Origin: Hoyosella sp. YIM 151337
GTDB lineage: Bacteria; Actinomycetota; Actinomycetes; Mycobacteriales; Mycobacteriaceae
Direction of reading: 5' to 3'
DNA: 64,000 nucleotides
Assembly: GCF_026041215.1 (NCBI RefSeq)
Contig: NZ_JAPEIQ010000026.1
Coordinates: 248,001-312,000 of the forward strand
Part shown: one piece after another, positions 28,509 to 36,876 of the stretch
Position numbering within the stretch: the first letter of the stretch is position 1
Layout: each line of letters opens with the position of its first letter
Program-made: the position numbers and the translations under genes
The notes under the pieces: model-generated
The model's input: the letters and a program-made list of their open reading frames with translations, nothing else
Databases searched by the model: none
Told to the model about the DNA's origin: nothing

Positions 28509-29546
28509 ATGAAGCTAGGATTACAGCTCGGGTATTGGGGTGCTCTGCCACCAACTGACACGCTAGAACTTGTTACTGCCGCGGAGGACGAAGGATTCAA
28601 TGCGGTCTTCGCTGCCGAGTCATGGGGCTCGGACGCCTTCACTCCCCTGGCGTGGTGGGGCTCACGAACGCAGCACGTCCGGCTCGGAACATCCGTCGCC
28701 CAGATCTCGGCGCGCACGCCGACGAACTGCGCGATGCATGCGCTGACCCTCGACCATCTCAGCGGCGGCCGCCATATCCTGGGGCTTGGCGTTTCCGGGC
28801 CGCAAGTTGTCGAGGGCTGGTACGGACAGCCCTTCGCCAAGCCACTCGCGCGAACCCGTGAGTATGTGTCAGTCGTGCGTCAGGTACTCGCGCGTGAGCA
28901 TGCGGTTTCCAGCGAGGGGCCACATTATCCGCTGCCCTATAAAGGGGCGGACGCAACCGGGCTCGGCAAGACCCTCAAGCCCATCACACACCCGCTGCGC
29001 GCCGACCTCCCGATCTGGCTGGGCGCGGAAGGCCCCAAGAACGTCGCGCTTACCGCCGAGATAGCCGACGGGTGGCTTGCCATCTATTTCTCTCCGCGCC
29101 TCGCCCCCATGTACAACGAGTGGCTCGACGAAGGATTTGCGCGCGCAGGAGCGCGGTGCACCCGTGAGTCATTCGAGGTGGCCGCGACCTGCCAGGTCAT
29201 CGTCACTGCCGATCGTGCGGCCGAAATCGCGAAGCTGAAGCCCATAACCGCCCTCTATGTCGGCGGAATGGGGGCACCCGAACTCAACTTCCACGCTCAG
29301 GTGTACCGGCGGATGGGCTATGGCGACGTTGTCGACGAAGTCACTGCACTGTTCCGGTCCGGCAAGAAGTCCGAGGCCGCCGGTGCGATTCCGGATGAAA
29401 TGGTTACTGAAACGCTGATCATCGGGGACGCCAGCGAGGTGCGGGCCGGAGTGCGGCGATGGCAGGAGGCCGGCGTAACGATGCTCATCGTGACCTGTCC
29501 GGACGTTATGCATGTGAAGCAACTCGCAGCAGCCGTGCAGGAGTAG
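28509..29546 (+). CDS. LLM-class F420-dependent oxidoreductase
   Basis: 345 residues, single bacterial-luciferase-like TIM barrel. Seen: MKLGLQLGYWG, the EGFNAVFAAESWGSDA strand-helix, RTPTNCAMHALTLDHLSGGR, GLGVSGPQVVEGWYG and the GTEKP-equivalent GLGKTLKPITHPLR. In mycolate actinobacteria such proteins use F420 and reduce or oxidise unknown small molecules. A paralogue lies at 35773-36813. No Shine-Dalgarno; start fixed by the -10 box spacing. The true substrate is unknown. Confidence 0.88.
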   Translation: MKLGLQLGYWGALPPTDTLELVTAAEDEGFNAVFAAESWGSDAFTPLAWWGSRTQHVRLGTSVAQISARTPTNCAMHALTLDHLSGGRHILGLGVSGPQVVEGWYGQPFAKPLARTREYVSVVRQVLAREHAVSSEGPHYPLPYKGADATGLGKTLKPITHPLRADLPIWLGAEGPKNVALTAEIADGWLAIYFSPRLAPMYNEWLDEGFARAGARCTRESFEVAATCQVIVTADRAAEIAKLKPITALYVGGMGAPELNFHAQVYRRMGYGDVVDEVTALFRSGKKSEAAGAIPDEMVTETLIIGDASEVRAGVRRWQEAGVTMLIVTCPDVMHVKQLAAAVQE

Positions 29547-29557
29547 AAAATCAACCC

Positions 29558-29586
29558 TTGCGCGAATCGAACATTTGTTCGATACT
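29558..29586 (+). promoter_or_regulatory. Promoter of the HNH gene (leaderless)
   Basis: TTGCGC (29558-29563) and GATACT (29581-29586) stand 17 bp apart; 6 nt later comes the GTG at 29593. No ribosome-binding site is present. Confidence 0.6.
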
Positions 29587-29592
29587 GAGTAG

Positions 29593-30987
29593 GTGCTGGG
29601 GGGAAACATCACAGACTCCGCTGGGCTGTACCGGCTGGCGGACGCCGATCTGGTCGGCTGCTTACAAGAGTCCGAGCGGCAGTTACAGCGTGCAGCTGGA
29701 TTGCAGGCAGCGGTGATCGCTGAGATAAGCGCACGCGGCACTATGGCTACGTTCGGCTACGCGAACGCCGCCGGGCTGCTGAAGGACGTCCTCAACCTCG
29801 ACGCGGCCGATGCCCGCCGCCGCGCGCGACGCTCTGAGGTTCTCGCAGGTCAGCCCACAACAGCAGGTGGAGAGAGGATTCCGGTTCTTCCCCTTGCAGC
29901 AGCTGCGTTCGCTGCCGCGGAAATTTCCGCGGCGCATGTCGATGCGATCGATGACGTGCTGAGCCAGTTCCCCGCGGCTACCCCACCGGATGCACGGTCC
30001 GAGGGTGAAGACATACTCGCGACCCTAGCGAAAACGAACCCGCCTGCCGTGATTCGCAAGGTCGGCCGGGAGATTCTCGCACGGCTCGACCAAGACGGTG
30101 TGGAACCTCCCGAGACCGATCTCGCGAAGCCCAAGCGGGAGTTGCGCCTGCGCTGGTCTTCCCGCGGAGATCACCTCAAACTGTCAGGTTTTCTCGACAA
30201 GGAGGCCGGCGCGCGACTCGAATCGCTGCTCTCACCGCTCGCGAAACCGCGACCGGACAACGAAACTGGCGCACCGGACGTCCGAACAGTCGACGAGCGG
30301 TGCGGCGATGCAGTCGCCGAACTGCTCGAACGCACGGAACGAGCCGCCGACCTGCCAGCGCAGGGTGGTGAGCCGCCCCACGTGATCGTCACAATGACGC
30401 TCGACCAGCTGACTAACACCAGCGATATACCACTCGTACTCCTCAACCGCGATCACCTGATCTCGGCCGCACTCGCTCGACAGATCGCGTGCGATGCAAA
30501 GATCATCCCCGCGATCCTCGGAAGCAATAGCGAAGTCCTCGACTTGGGGCGAGCAGAAAGAACTGTGAGCGTCGCCCTGCGCCGGGCCCTCGTCATGCGG
30601 GACAAGGGATGCATTTTCCCAGGCTGTGACAAGCCTGCCCCGTGGACGCAGGCGCACCACATTCGCGAGTGGCAGGACGGCGGTCCCACGGACCTGAGCA
30701 ACCTGTGTCTCCTGTGCAGTTACCATCACCGTCTGATCCACCACAGCGACTGGACCGTCCGCATGGGCAGTGACGGACACCCCGACGTGATCCCGCCTGT
30801 CTGGCTCGATGCCCAACAAACACCACGGCGCAACACTTTCCATCAACGGTGCCGCACACCAGGACCGCGCCGGTCCGCAGCGAGGAGCTATCATCGCCAT
30901 CAGGTGTGTCAGCCAGCGTCGCGCCAGCGTAGTTCCCGCGCCGGCACGATGACTACGGGCTCTACTTCTTCTCTTCCTGACCCGTGA
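29593..30987 (+). CDS. DUF222 / HNH endonuclease (13E12-repeat type)
   Basis: 464 residues. The long N-terminal DUF222 helical domain is followed by a C-terminal HNH nuclease: CIFPGCDKPAPWTQAHHI, then the NLCLLCSYHHRLIHH zinc/His part (about residues 338-378). The family is highly repeated in mycolate actinobacteria and linked to the REP13E12 elements; its role is not settled. GTG start at leaderless spacing. The last 26 bp overlap eutC on the other strand. The tail past residue 400 is low complexity (Arg/Ser/Thr) and may be an extension by stop-codon drift. Confidence 0.88.
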   Translation: MLGGNITDSAGLYRLADADLVGCLQESERQLQRAAGLQAAVIAEISARGTMATFGYANAAGLLKDVLNLDAADARRRARRSEVLAGQPTTAGGERIPVLPLAAAAFAAAEISAAHVDAIDDVLSQFPAATPPDARSEGEDILATLAKTNPPAVIRKVGREILARLDQDGVEPPETDLAKPKRELRLRWSSRGDHLKLSGFLDKEAGARLESLLSPLAKPRPDNETGAPDVRTVDERCGDAVAELLERTERAADLPAQGGEPPHVIVTMTLDQLTNTSDIPLVLLNRDHLISAALARQIACDAKIIPAILGSNSEVLDLGRAERTVSVALRRALVMRDKGCIFPGCDKPAPWTQAHHIREWQDGGPTDLSNLCLLCSYHHRLIHHSDWTVRMGSDGHPDVIPPVWLDAQQTPRRNTFHQRCRTPGPRRSAARSYHRHQVCQPASRQRSSRAGTMTTGSTSSLPDP

Positions 30988-31732
30988 GCGCGTCACTCGG
31001 CTGCAGTGTTGCGCTCAGCTCGCTTCGCGAAGTGTCTTTCAGGTCGACGCCTGAACGGCCGAGTTCACGCGCGCCGCGGATAAGACTCCTGACGATCCGG
31101 GCCGCTTCCATATACCCGAGACCGTCGGGAGGGTGAATGTTCGAAATGCAGTTTCGCTCCGAATCTGCGCACCCCGGCCGCGGCTGGTACGTGAGATAGA
31201 TCCCGAGGCTGTCCGCCACCGACAGCCCCGGCCGTTCCCCAATGATGACGACCAGGATTTCAGCACCTAACGCGAAACCGATGTGATCTCCGAGAGCAAC
31301 CCGCGCGGACGTCGCTATCACCGGCGGCGCAAACGAATACGCATCCCCAATAGTTTGAATGATCGCACTCAGGAGGCTGGCACCATGATCATGGAGCGCG
31401 CGCGGCGACAACCCGTCGGCGAGCACCACCGCGACATCGGCTGCAGGATGCGCCAGGTCCATCTCGCCCGGCTCGCGGCCAAGGTCCGGGCGCCGCAGAT
31501 ACTCCCCGCGCGTCGAGACCTTACTGCGCACCACCGAAGGAGCGCCGAGACCCAGACGTTCGATTTCTTCAGCGAACGAATCCACGTCGAGCGGTTGGTG
31601 CACAGCATCGCGCGCTGCGGCGTGTGCCGCGCGGAATTCGAGGACGCTTTTCGTCGGCAGCCCATCGCCCGCACGGCCCAGTCCGATTCGCGCCTGCGTG
31701 GTTGCCCGAAGCGGCGACCAGAAATCGGTCAT
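30962..31732 (-). CDS. eutC: Ethanolamine ammonia-lyase small subunit
   Basis: 256 residues. Motifs of EutC are clear: the N-terminal ATTQARIGLGRAG, VVLADGLSPRALHDHG, VALGDHIG, VVIIGERPGLSVADSLGIYLTY and CISNIHPPDGL. With EutB it forms the adenosylcobalamin enzyme that turns ethanolamine into acetaldehyde and ammonia. It overlaps eutB by 4 bp (ATGA). The end overlaps the convergent HNH gene by 26 bp. Confidence 0.95.
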   Translation of the reverse strand: MTDFWSPLRATTQARIGLGRAGDGLPTKSVLEFRAAHAAARDAVHQPLDVDSFAEEIERLGLGAPSVVRSKVSTRGEYLRRPDLGREPGEMDLAHPAADVAVVLADGLSPRALHDHGASLLSAIIQTIGDAYSFAPPVIATSARVALGDHIGFALGAEILVVIIGERPGLSVADSLGIYLTYQPRPGCADSERNCISNIHPPDGLGYMEAARIVRSLIRGARELGRSGVDLKDTSRSELSATLQPSDALTGQEEKK

Positions 31733-33144
31733 GTTACTCCCCCTGCCAGTGCACGCAGCGGCGACCGCAAAGGATCTACCGGAAGGATGCGGCCGGCGCC
31801 ATCAGCCATCCCCAGGCCGGTGAGCCACTCCTCGAACTCCGGGGCGGCCCGCAAGCCGAGAGTCCTCCTGACGAAGAGCGCGTCGTGAAACGACAGACTC
31901 TGGTAGCCGAGCATGACATCGTCCGCACCCGGAACCGTGATGACGAACGCGACACCTGCCGCGCCGAGCAGCGTAAGCAGGTTATCCATGTCATCCTGGT
32001 CGGCCTCGGCGTGATTCGTGTAGCAGACATCCACGCCCATCGGAAGCCCCAGCATCTTTCCGCAGAAGTGATCCTCGAGGCCCGCGCGGATGATCTGCTT
32101 CCCGTCGTACAGGTATTCCGGACCGATAAAGCCAACCACGGTGTTCACAAGCAACGGTTCCAGGTGACGGGCCACGGCATACGCGCGGGCCTCAAGCGTC
32201 TGCTGATCCACCGGCTGACCACCGGTCCCGATATGCGCGTTCGCACTCAGTGCCGAGCCCTGGCCAGTCTCGAGGTACATCACGTTGTCACCGACGGTTC
32301 CGCGCCCCAGCGACCGTCCCGCTTCATTCGCCTCTGCCAGAAGGTCGAGCGTCACACCAAATCCCTTGTTCGCGCCCTCGGTTCCCGCAATCGACTGGAA
32401 CACCAAGTCGACCGGGGCGCCCGCCTCGATGAGCCCGACAGTGGTCGTGACATGCGACAAGACACACGACTGCACCGGGATGGCGAAACGCTGCCGCAAA
32501 TCGTCAAGCAGGTGCAACAAGTCCGCCGTGGCCTGCGGCGAGTCCGTCGCCGGATTGATGCCGATCACCGCATCACCGCACCCCATCAACAGACCGTCCA
32601 ATGTGGCAGCCGCGATGCCGCGCGGGTTATCGGTGGGATGGTTCGGCTGCAGCCGGGTAGCGATCCGCCCCGGCAGTCCGATCGTCGTGCGGAACGCCGC
32701 GGTCACCTCGATCGCCCTCGACACTGCGATGAGATCCTGGTTGCGCATCAGTTTGCTCACTGCGGCCACCATTTCAGGGGTCAGTCCGGGCGAGACCCCA
32801 CGGAGTGCCACAGCACTATCGGCACCTGTAATCGAGTCGAGCAGCCAATCCCGCAGCCCGCCAACAGTCAGATGCGACACGGCCGCGAACGCATCACGAT
32901 CATGACTATCGATGATCAGCCGTGTGACCTCGTCGGTCTCATACGGTACGACTTGGTCGTTGAGAAACGTCTCGAGCGGCACATCTGCCAGCGCCCACTG
33001 CGCTGCCGCACGTTCCTCATCGGTGTGGGCCGCGCAGCCCGCAAGTTCGTCCCCGGAACGCAACGGGGTCGCCTTCGCAAGCACATCGATAAGGCCATCG
33101 AACTGATACGTGGTCCCGCCGAGTTGCTGCGTGTAGCGGGTCAT
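31729..33144 (-). CDS. eutB: Ethanolamine ammonia-lyase large subunit
   Basis: 471 residues, the catalytic alpha subunit that holds the substrate and the corrin ring. Seen: IGLPGRIATRLQPNHPTDN, GDAVIGINPATDS, HVTTTVGLIEAGAPVDLVFQ, GVDVCYTNHAEADQDDMDNL and GADDVMLGYQSLSFHDA. Overlaps the permease gene upstream by 4 bp. No EutA reactivase and no microcompartment shell gene is present in the window, so this is the simple cytosolic version. Confidence 0.96.
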   Translation of the reverse strand: MTRYTQQLGGTTYQFDGLIDVLAKATPLRSGDELAGCAAHTDEERAAAQWALADVPLETFLNDQVVPYETDEVTRLIIDSHDRDAFAAVSHLTVGGLRDWLLDSITGADSAVALRGVSPGLTPEMVAAVSKLMRNQDLIAVSRAIEVTAAFRTTIGLPGRIATRLQPNHPTDNPRGIAAATLDGLLMGCGDAVIGINPATDSPQATADLLHLLDDLRQRFAIPVQSCVLSHVTTTVGLIEAGAPVDLVFQSIAGTEGANKGFGVTLDLLAEANEAGRSLGRGTVGDNVMYLETGQGSALSANAHIGTGGQPVDQQTLEARAYAVARHLEPLLVNTVVGFIGPEYLYDGKQIIRAGLEDHFCGKMLGLPMGVDVCYTNHAEADQDDMDNLLTLLGAAGVAFVITVPGADDVMLGYQSLSFHDALFVRRTLGLRAAPEFEEWLTGLGMADGAGRILPVDPLRSPLRALAGGVT

Positions 33145-34586
33145 TTCAGTTCAGCCTCCGCGTGTGCGAGCGCAGCGAACTCCTCATCCGGCGAGTTTGC
33201 AACAAGGCGGTGGCGGCTGTAGAACCCGAAGTACGCCATGAACCCGCCGAACACAACCAGAGCCAGGAAGGCTGCCAGCGGATCAACAAGGAACGTTGCA
33301 ATCACCGCGCCGACCGCAATAACCAAGGCAAATGTGGTGGTCGCGATACCACCTGGCGTCCGGTACGGCCGGTGCATCTTGGGTTCGCGGACGCGGAGCA
33401 CAATGTGGCTCACCATCATCAAAACGTAGCTCAGCGCAGCGCCGAACACCGCCACATTCAGCAGCGTCGCCCCTTCGCCCGTCAAGGAAAGGAGGAAACC
33501 GATTACCCCAGGAATAATGAGCGCGAGCACAGGTGCTTTCCGCCGATTGGTGACCGAAAGACTTGTTGGCAGGTAGCCGGCCCGCGACAACGCGAAGGTC
33601 TGGCGCGAATACGCGTAGATGATCGCGAAAAAGCTCGCGATCAGGCCTGCGAGGCCAATGTAGTTCACGAGCTTCGCGCCGCCGCCGTCACCGAGCGCGT
33701 GAACCAGTGGGTTGTCCGAGTTCGCGAGTGACTCAGCGCCAATCGCACCCGTCGCCAGGAAGAGCACAGTCGCGCATGTCACCAACAGCACCAGCATGCT
33801 CGCGATGATGCCGCGCGGAACGTTCTTCTCTGGCTCGGTTGCTTCCTCGGCCGCAAGCGGAACACCTTCAATCGCGAGGAAGAACCAGATGGCGAACGGA
33901 ATGGCCGCCCAGATGCCAAGCACACCGAAAGGCAGGAACTCCGACGCACCCGCAGCGGTATCAGAGACCGGGATGTCGGTAAGATTCGCCGCATCGAAGC
34001 GGCTAATCGCCGCGATCGCGAAAACGATGAGGCCGACTATCGCCACCGCGGTGATGATGAACATCGTCTTCAGCGCCTCTCCGGCGCCGCTGAGATGGAT
34101 ACCGATGAAGACCGCGTAGACGCCCAGATATACCCACCAGCCGTCGGTGATTCCAAAGAGGTTGAGCGATTCAACGTAGGCGCCAATGAAGGTCGCGATC
34201 GCTGCGGGTGCAATCGCGTACTCGATCAGAATCGCGGTGCCGGTGGCAAAGCCGCCCCACGGCCCTAAAGCCCGGCGCGCAAAGGTGTAGCCGCCACCGG
34301 CGGCAGGCAGTGCCGACGACATTTCCGCCATGCCAAGAACCATCGCGAAGTACATGCACGCGACGATCACTGCAGCAATGAGGAGCCCGCCGAATCCGCC
34401 CTCACCCAGTCCATAGTTCCAGCCGGCGTAGTCGCCAGAGATAACAAAGCTGACGCCCAGACCGGCTAACAGAATCCACCCCGCCGTACCTTTGCGAAGG
34501 GAACGTTTAGCGAGATAGTCCTTGCTCTCGGTGTGGAAATCCGCGCCGTCGTGGTGCCCCTGCGCGGTTGCGATCTTGTCAGACAT
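33141..34586 (-). CDS. eat: Ethanolamine permease (APC family)
   Basis: 481 residues, about 12 membrane segments, amino acid/polyamine/organocation (APC) fold. Strong resemblance to the ethanolamine permease group: VSFVISGDYAGWNYGLGEGGFGG, FFLAIEGVPLAAEEATEPEKNVPRG, HRPYRTPGG. Its position directly before eutBC supports ethanolamine uptake. I start at ATG 34586 with AAAGGA six nt upstream; an earlier start at 34625 has no site. First gene of eat-eutB-eutC; a GTAAAC palindrome lies about 100 bp upstream. Confidence 0.93.
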   Translation of the reverse strand: MSDKIATAQGHHDGADFHTESKDYLAKRSLRKGTAGWILLAGLGVSFVISGDYAGWNYGLGEGGFGGLLIAAVIVACMYFAMVLGMAEMSSALPAAGGGYTFARRALGPWGGFATGTAILIEYAIAPAAIATFIGAYVESLNLFGITDGWWVYLGVYAVFIGIHLSGAGEALKTMFIITAVAIVGLIVFAIAAISRFDAANLTDIPVSDTAAGASEFLPFGVLGIWAAIPFAIWFFLAIEGVPLAAEEATEPEKNVPRGIIASMLVLLVTCATVLFLATGAIGAESLANSDNPLVHALGDGGGAKLVNYIGLAGLIASFFAIIYAYSRQTFALSRAGYLPTSLSVTNRRKAPVLALIIPGVIGFLLSLTGEGATLLNVAVFGAALSYVLMMVSHIVLRVREPKMHRPYRTPGGIATTTFALVIAVGAVIATFLVDPLAAFLALVVFGGFMAYFGFYSRHRLVANSPDEEFAALAHAEAELK

Positions 34587-34684
34587 ATACGTCCTTTGGA
34601 TGCTAGGGCGGCGGTCACCGCCCACGGTGGCTTTACGCTGAAAGTAGCGGGCTGAAAAGCCCGTAAGAGGATCAGAAACACGCC

Positions 34685-34700
34685 GTAAACGACTGTTTAC
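34685..34700. promoter_or_regulatory. Candidate operator GTAAAC-GACT-GTTTAC upstream of eat
   Basis: A perfect 6-bp inverted repeat with a 4-bp spacer, about 100 bp before the eat start, in the only spacer upstream of the ethanolamine operon. No regulator gene is adjacent. Confidence 0.5.
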
Positions 34701-34829
34701 ATGGCCTCATCGTCAGCCACCGCGGCACTCGACCAGCCGCCCCATACATCCATGTGCTGCGCTCTCATAACTCATCGCCCACGCCTTCCGAAAGTGCGGA
34801 TTACTGTGAGCTGAGACACTAGAAAGAGC

Positions 34830-34854
34830 AGCGTTGCAACCCCGTTGCAACGCT
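34830..34854 (-). terminator. Terminator of the crotonase gene (double GTTGCAAC)
   Basis: Arms AGCGTTGCAAC and GTTGCAACGCT (11 bp, perfect) with a CCC loop begin 14 bp after the minus-strand crotonase stop and are followed on that strand by GCTCTTTCT. The two GTTGCAAC octamers are also self-palindromic and 11 bp apart, so a protein site is possible too. Confidence 0.6.
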
Positions 34855-34868
34855 TGTGTGCTGCACTT

Positions 34869-35690
34869 TCACCGGCCTTTGAACTCCGGGTCGCGCTTCT
34901 CGAAAACGGCACCGATCGCCTCGGTGAGGTCATGGGAGGGAAGGAAAGCGGCATTCCAGGCGGCGACATAGCGCAGGCCGTCGTCGACTGTTGCGGCTCG
35001 CTCGCGGTTGAGGACGTCCTTGACGCCCTGCACGACGAGCGGTGGATTCGCGGCTATCTCGCGAGCCGTAGCGTGGGCTGCAGCAAGCGCAGCCTCCGGG
35101 TCCGCGAACACGTCGTTGACGAGCCCGATCTTCTCCGCACGCTGCGCGTCGATGTCCTTCGCTGTGAGCGCGAGCTCACGCAGATGCCCCTCACCGATTA
35201 TCGGTGGCAGCCTATGCAAGGAGCCGATATCAGCCACGATGGCGACTTTCGCTTCCCGAATGCTGAATTTCGCATCCTCGGATGCGTATCGGATGTCGGC
35301 CGCAGCGATCAGATCGACACCGCCGCCGATGCACCAGCCTTGCACAGCGGCCACAACCGGCTTACGGCAGTCCGCGACCGCTGATAACGCGCCTTGCAGC
35401 CTGCGGATCTCGCGGTGAAAGTTGGTTCGCGGCTCGGCCAGCGCCCCCGGTTCCATGAGCGGGCCGAACAGCGGCGCCATCGCCGGCAGATCAAGCCCGA
35501 AGCTGAAGTGCTTGCCAGATGCTGCGAGCACCACTGCCCGCGTCTCTGGGTCCGCGTCCAGCGCTTGAAAGATACGGGGAAGCTCAGCGAAGAAGTCGGG
35601 GCCCATTGCATTGCCTTTACCCGGCCCAGCGAGCGTTACTTGCGTGACGTGGTCGCGCTTCTCCAGTGTGAACGCTTTGTAATCGGTCAT
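34869..35690 (-). CDS. Crotonase, probable delta3,5-delta2,4-dienoyl-CoA isomerase
   Basis: 273 residues, enoyl-CoA hydratase/isomerase fold. The pattern GWCIGGGVDLIAAADIRY, SIREAKVAIVADIGSLHRLP keeps all three acidic residues that define the mammalian ECH1 dienoyl-CoA isomerase (Asp of GGGVD, Glu of REAK, Asp of VAD) and lacks the hydratase Glu pair, so isomerisation of doubly unsaturated acyl-CoA is more likely than hydration. Such an enzyme lets beta-oxidation handle odd-position double bonds. AGGA directly abuts the ATG, too close to act as ribosome site; a -10 box at leaderless spacing fits better. Confidence 0.85.
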   Translation of the reverse strand: MTDYKAFTLEKRDHVTQVTLAGPGKGNAMGPDFFAELPRIFQALDADPETRAVVLAASGKHFSFGLDLPAMAPLFGPLMEPGALAEPRTNFHREIRRLQGALSAVADCRKPVVAAVQGWCIGGGVDLIAAADIRYASEDAKFSIREAKVAIVADIGSLHRLPPIIGEGHLRELALTAKDIDAQRAEKIGLVNDVFADPEAALAAAHATAREIAANPPLVVQGVKDVLNRERAATVDDGLRYVAAWNAAFLPSHDLTEAIGAVFEKRDPEFKGR

Positions 35691-35696
35691 TCCTGC

Positions 35697-35702
35697 ACTC
35701 TA
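35697..35702 (-). promoter_or_regulatory. -10 box TAGAGT for leaderless crotonase gene
   Basis: On the minus strand TAGAGT is followed by GCAGGA and the ATG at 35690, 6-nt spacing. Confidence 0.55.
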
Positions 35703-35772
35703 GCCAGGGCCGTTCTCCAACTAACCGGGACAGGGCGTATCGTCATTCGCAGCGACGTTCAAGGGGGACTTC

Positions 35773-36813
35773 ATGCGGATCGGGTTGTCCATCAACTACT
35801 CCGGCGAGTTCAGTGAGGCTGCAGCCGAAATCGCCGACCTCGAGCGTGCTGGCCTTGATATCGCCTTCGTAGCTGAGGCGTACAGCTTCGATGCTGTCAG
35901 CGCACTTGGCTATCTCGCTGCGAAAACGCAACACATCCAGCTTGCGTCAGGAATCTTGCAGCTCTACACGCGAACGCCGACGCTGACTGCGATGACTGCG
36001 GCGGGTCTGGACTACGTGTCGAATGGTCGCTTCACGCTGGGTCTCGGCGCTTCCGGCCCCCAGGTGATCGAGGGTTTCCACGGTGTCCGGTACGACGCCC
36101 CGATAGGCCGCACCCGGGAGATCATCGAGATCTGCCGCATGGTGTGGCGCAGGGAGAAGGTCGTGTACAACGGTCGGTACTACACTCTTCCACTGCCTGA
36201 AGCGGAGGGAACGGGGCTCGGCAAGCCACTCAAGCTGATCAACCATCCAGTGCGGGAACGTATCCCAATCTTGCTCGCTGCGCTGGGCCCGAAGAACGTG
36301 GAACTAGCCGCGGAACTCGCTGAGGGCTGGCAGCCGATCTTCTTTTATCCAGAGAAAAGCAAAGACGTGTGGGGGCAAGCGCTTTCGAGGGGTTTCGCCA
36401 AGCGCGATCCCGCACTCGGAGAACTCGATATCTATGCCGGCCCCCCACTCGCGATTGGCGACGACACGGAGGGCCTGCTGGAGTTGGTGAAACCGCACCT
36501 TGCCCTCTACATCGGCGGTATGGGCGCGAAAGGCAAGAACTTCTACCACAATCTCGCCACACAATACGGTTATGGCGCAGAAGCCGATCAGATTCAAGAA
36601 CTTTATCTTGACGGGAAGAAAGACGACGCCGCGGCGCTCGTCCCCACCGAACTTGTCCGGGCAGTATCACTGATCGGGCCCGAGGGGTTCGTGAAGGAAC
36701 GCATCGCCGCGTTCCGCGAAGCGGGAGTGACAACCCTCAACGTGACGCCACTAGCGTTCGAGCGCGACGCGCGCGTGCGGCTCATCGAGAAACTCAGGAC
36801 GCTCATCGGGTGA
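35773..36813 (+). CDS. LLM-class F420-dependent oxidoreductase
   Basis: 346 residues, same luciferase-like family as 28509-29546: MRIGLSINYSG, AGLDIAFVAEAYSFDA, RTPTLTAMTAAGLDYVSNGR, GLGASGPQVIEGFHG, GTGLGKPLKLINHPVR and the ALYIGGMGAKGKNFY strand near residue 250. F420 is the likely cofactor from family precedent. AAGGGGG precedes the ATG. It is divergent from the crotonase gene and ends before a strong two-way hairpin. Confidence 0.9.
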   Translation: MRIGLSINYSGEFSEAAAEIADLERAGLDIAFVAEAYSFDAVSALGYLAAKTQHIQLASGILQLYTRTPTLTAMTAAGLDYVSNGRFTLGLGASGPQVIEGFHGVRYDAPIGRTREIIEICRMVWRREKVVYNGRYYTLPLPEAEGTGLGKPLKLINHPVRERIPILLAALGPKNVELAAELAEGWQPIFFYPEKSKDVWGQALSRGFAKRDPALGELDIYAGPPLAIGDDTEGLLELVKPHLALYIGGMGAKGKNFYHNLATQYGYGAEADQIQELYLDGKKDDAAALVPTELVRAVSLIGPEGFVKERIAAFREAGVTTLNVTPLAFERDARVRLIEKLRTLIG

Positions 36814-36824
36814 GCGGAAACAAA

Positions 36825-36865
36825 ACGGGCGGTGACCGCGTCAGCAGACGCAAATCACCGCCCGT
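36825..36865. terminator. Compound hairpin terminator between convergent genes
   Basis: Outer arms ACGGGCGGTGA / TCACCGCCCGT (36825-36835, 36855-36865) enclose an inner stem GCGTC-AGCA-GACGC (36838-36851). On the minus strand it is followed by TTTTGTTT, so it is a good terminator for the lipoprotein gene and probably also stops the LLM gene. Confidence 0.8.
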
Positions 36866-36876
36866 GTTGCCCAGGT

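Noticed and set aside
29593..30987. HNH gene as part of an active mobile element
   Set aside because: No terminal repeats, integrase or transposase is near; DUF222/HNH genes are common dispersed chromosomal genes in these bacteria.
31624..33222. 532-codon open frame opposite eutB
   Set aside because: EutB is intact with clear motifs on the minus strand; the opposite frame is Arg/His-rich and matches nothing.
34587..34868. Cobalamin riboswitch before the ethanolamine operon
   Set aside because: I looked for a B12-box-like core and the usual long structured leader but found neither; only the GTAAAC palindrome and the crotonase terminator are there.
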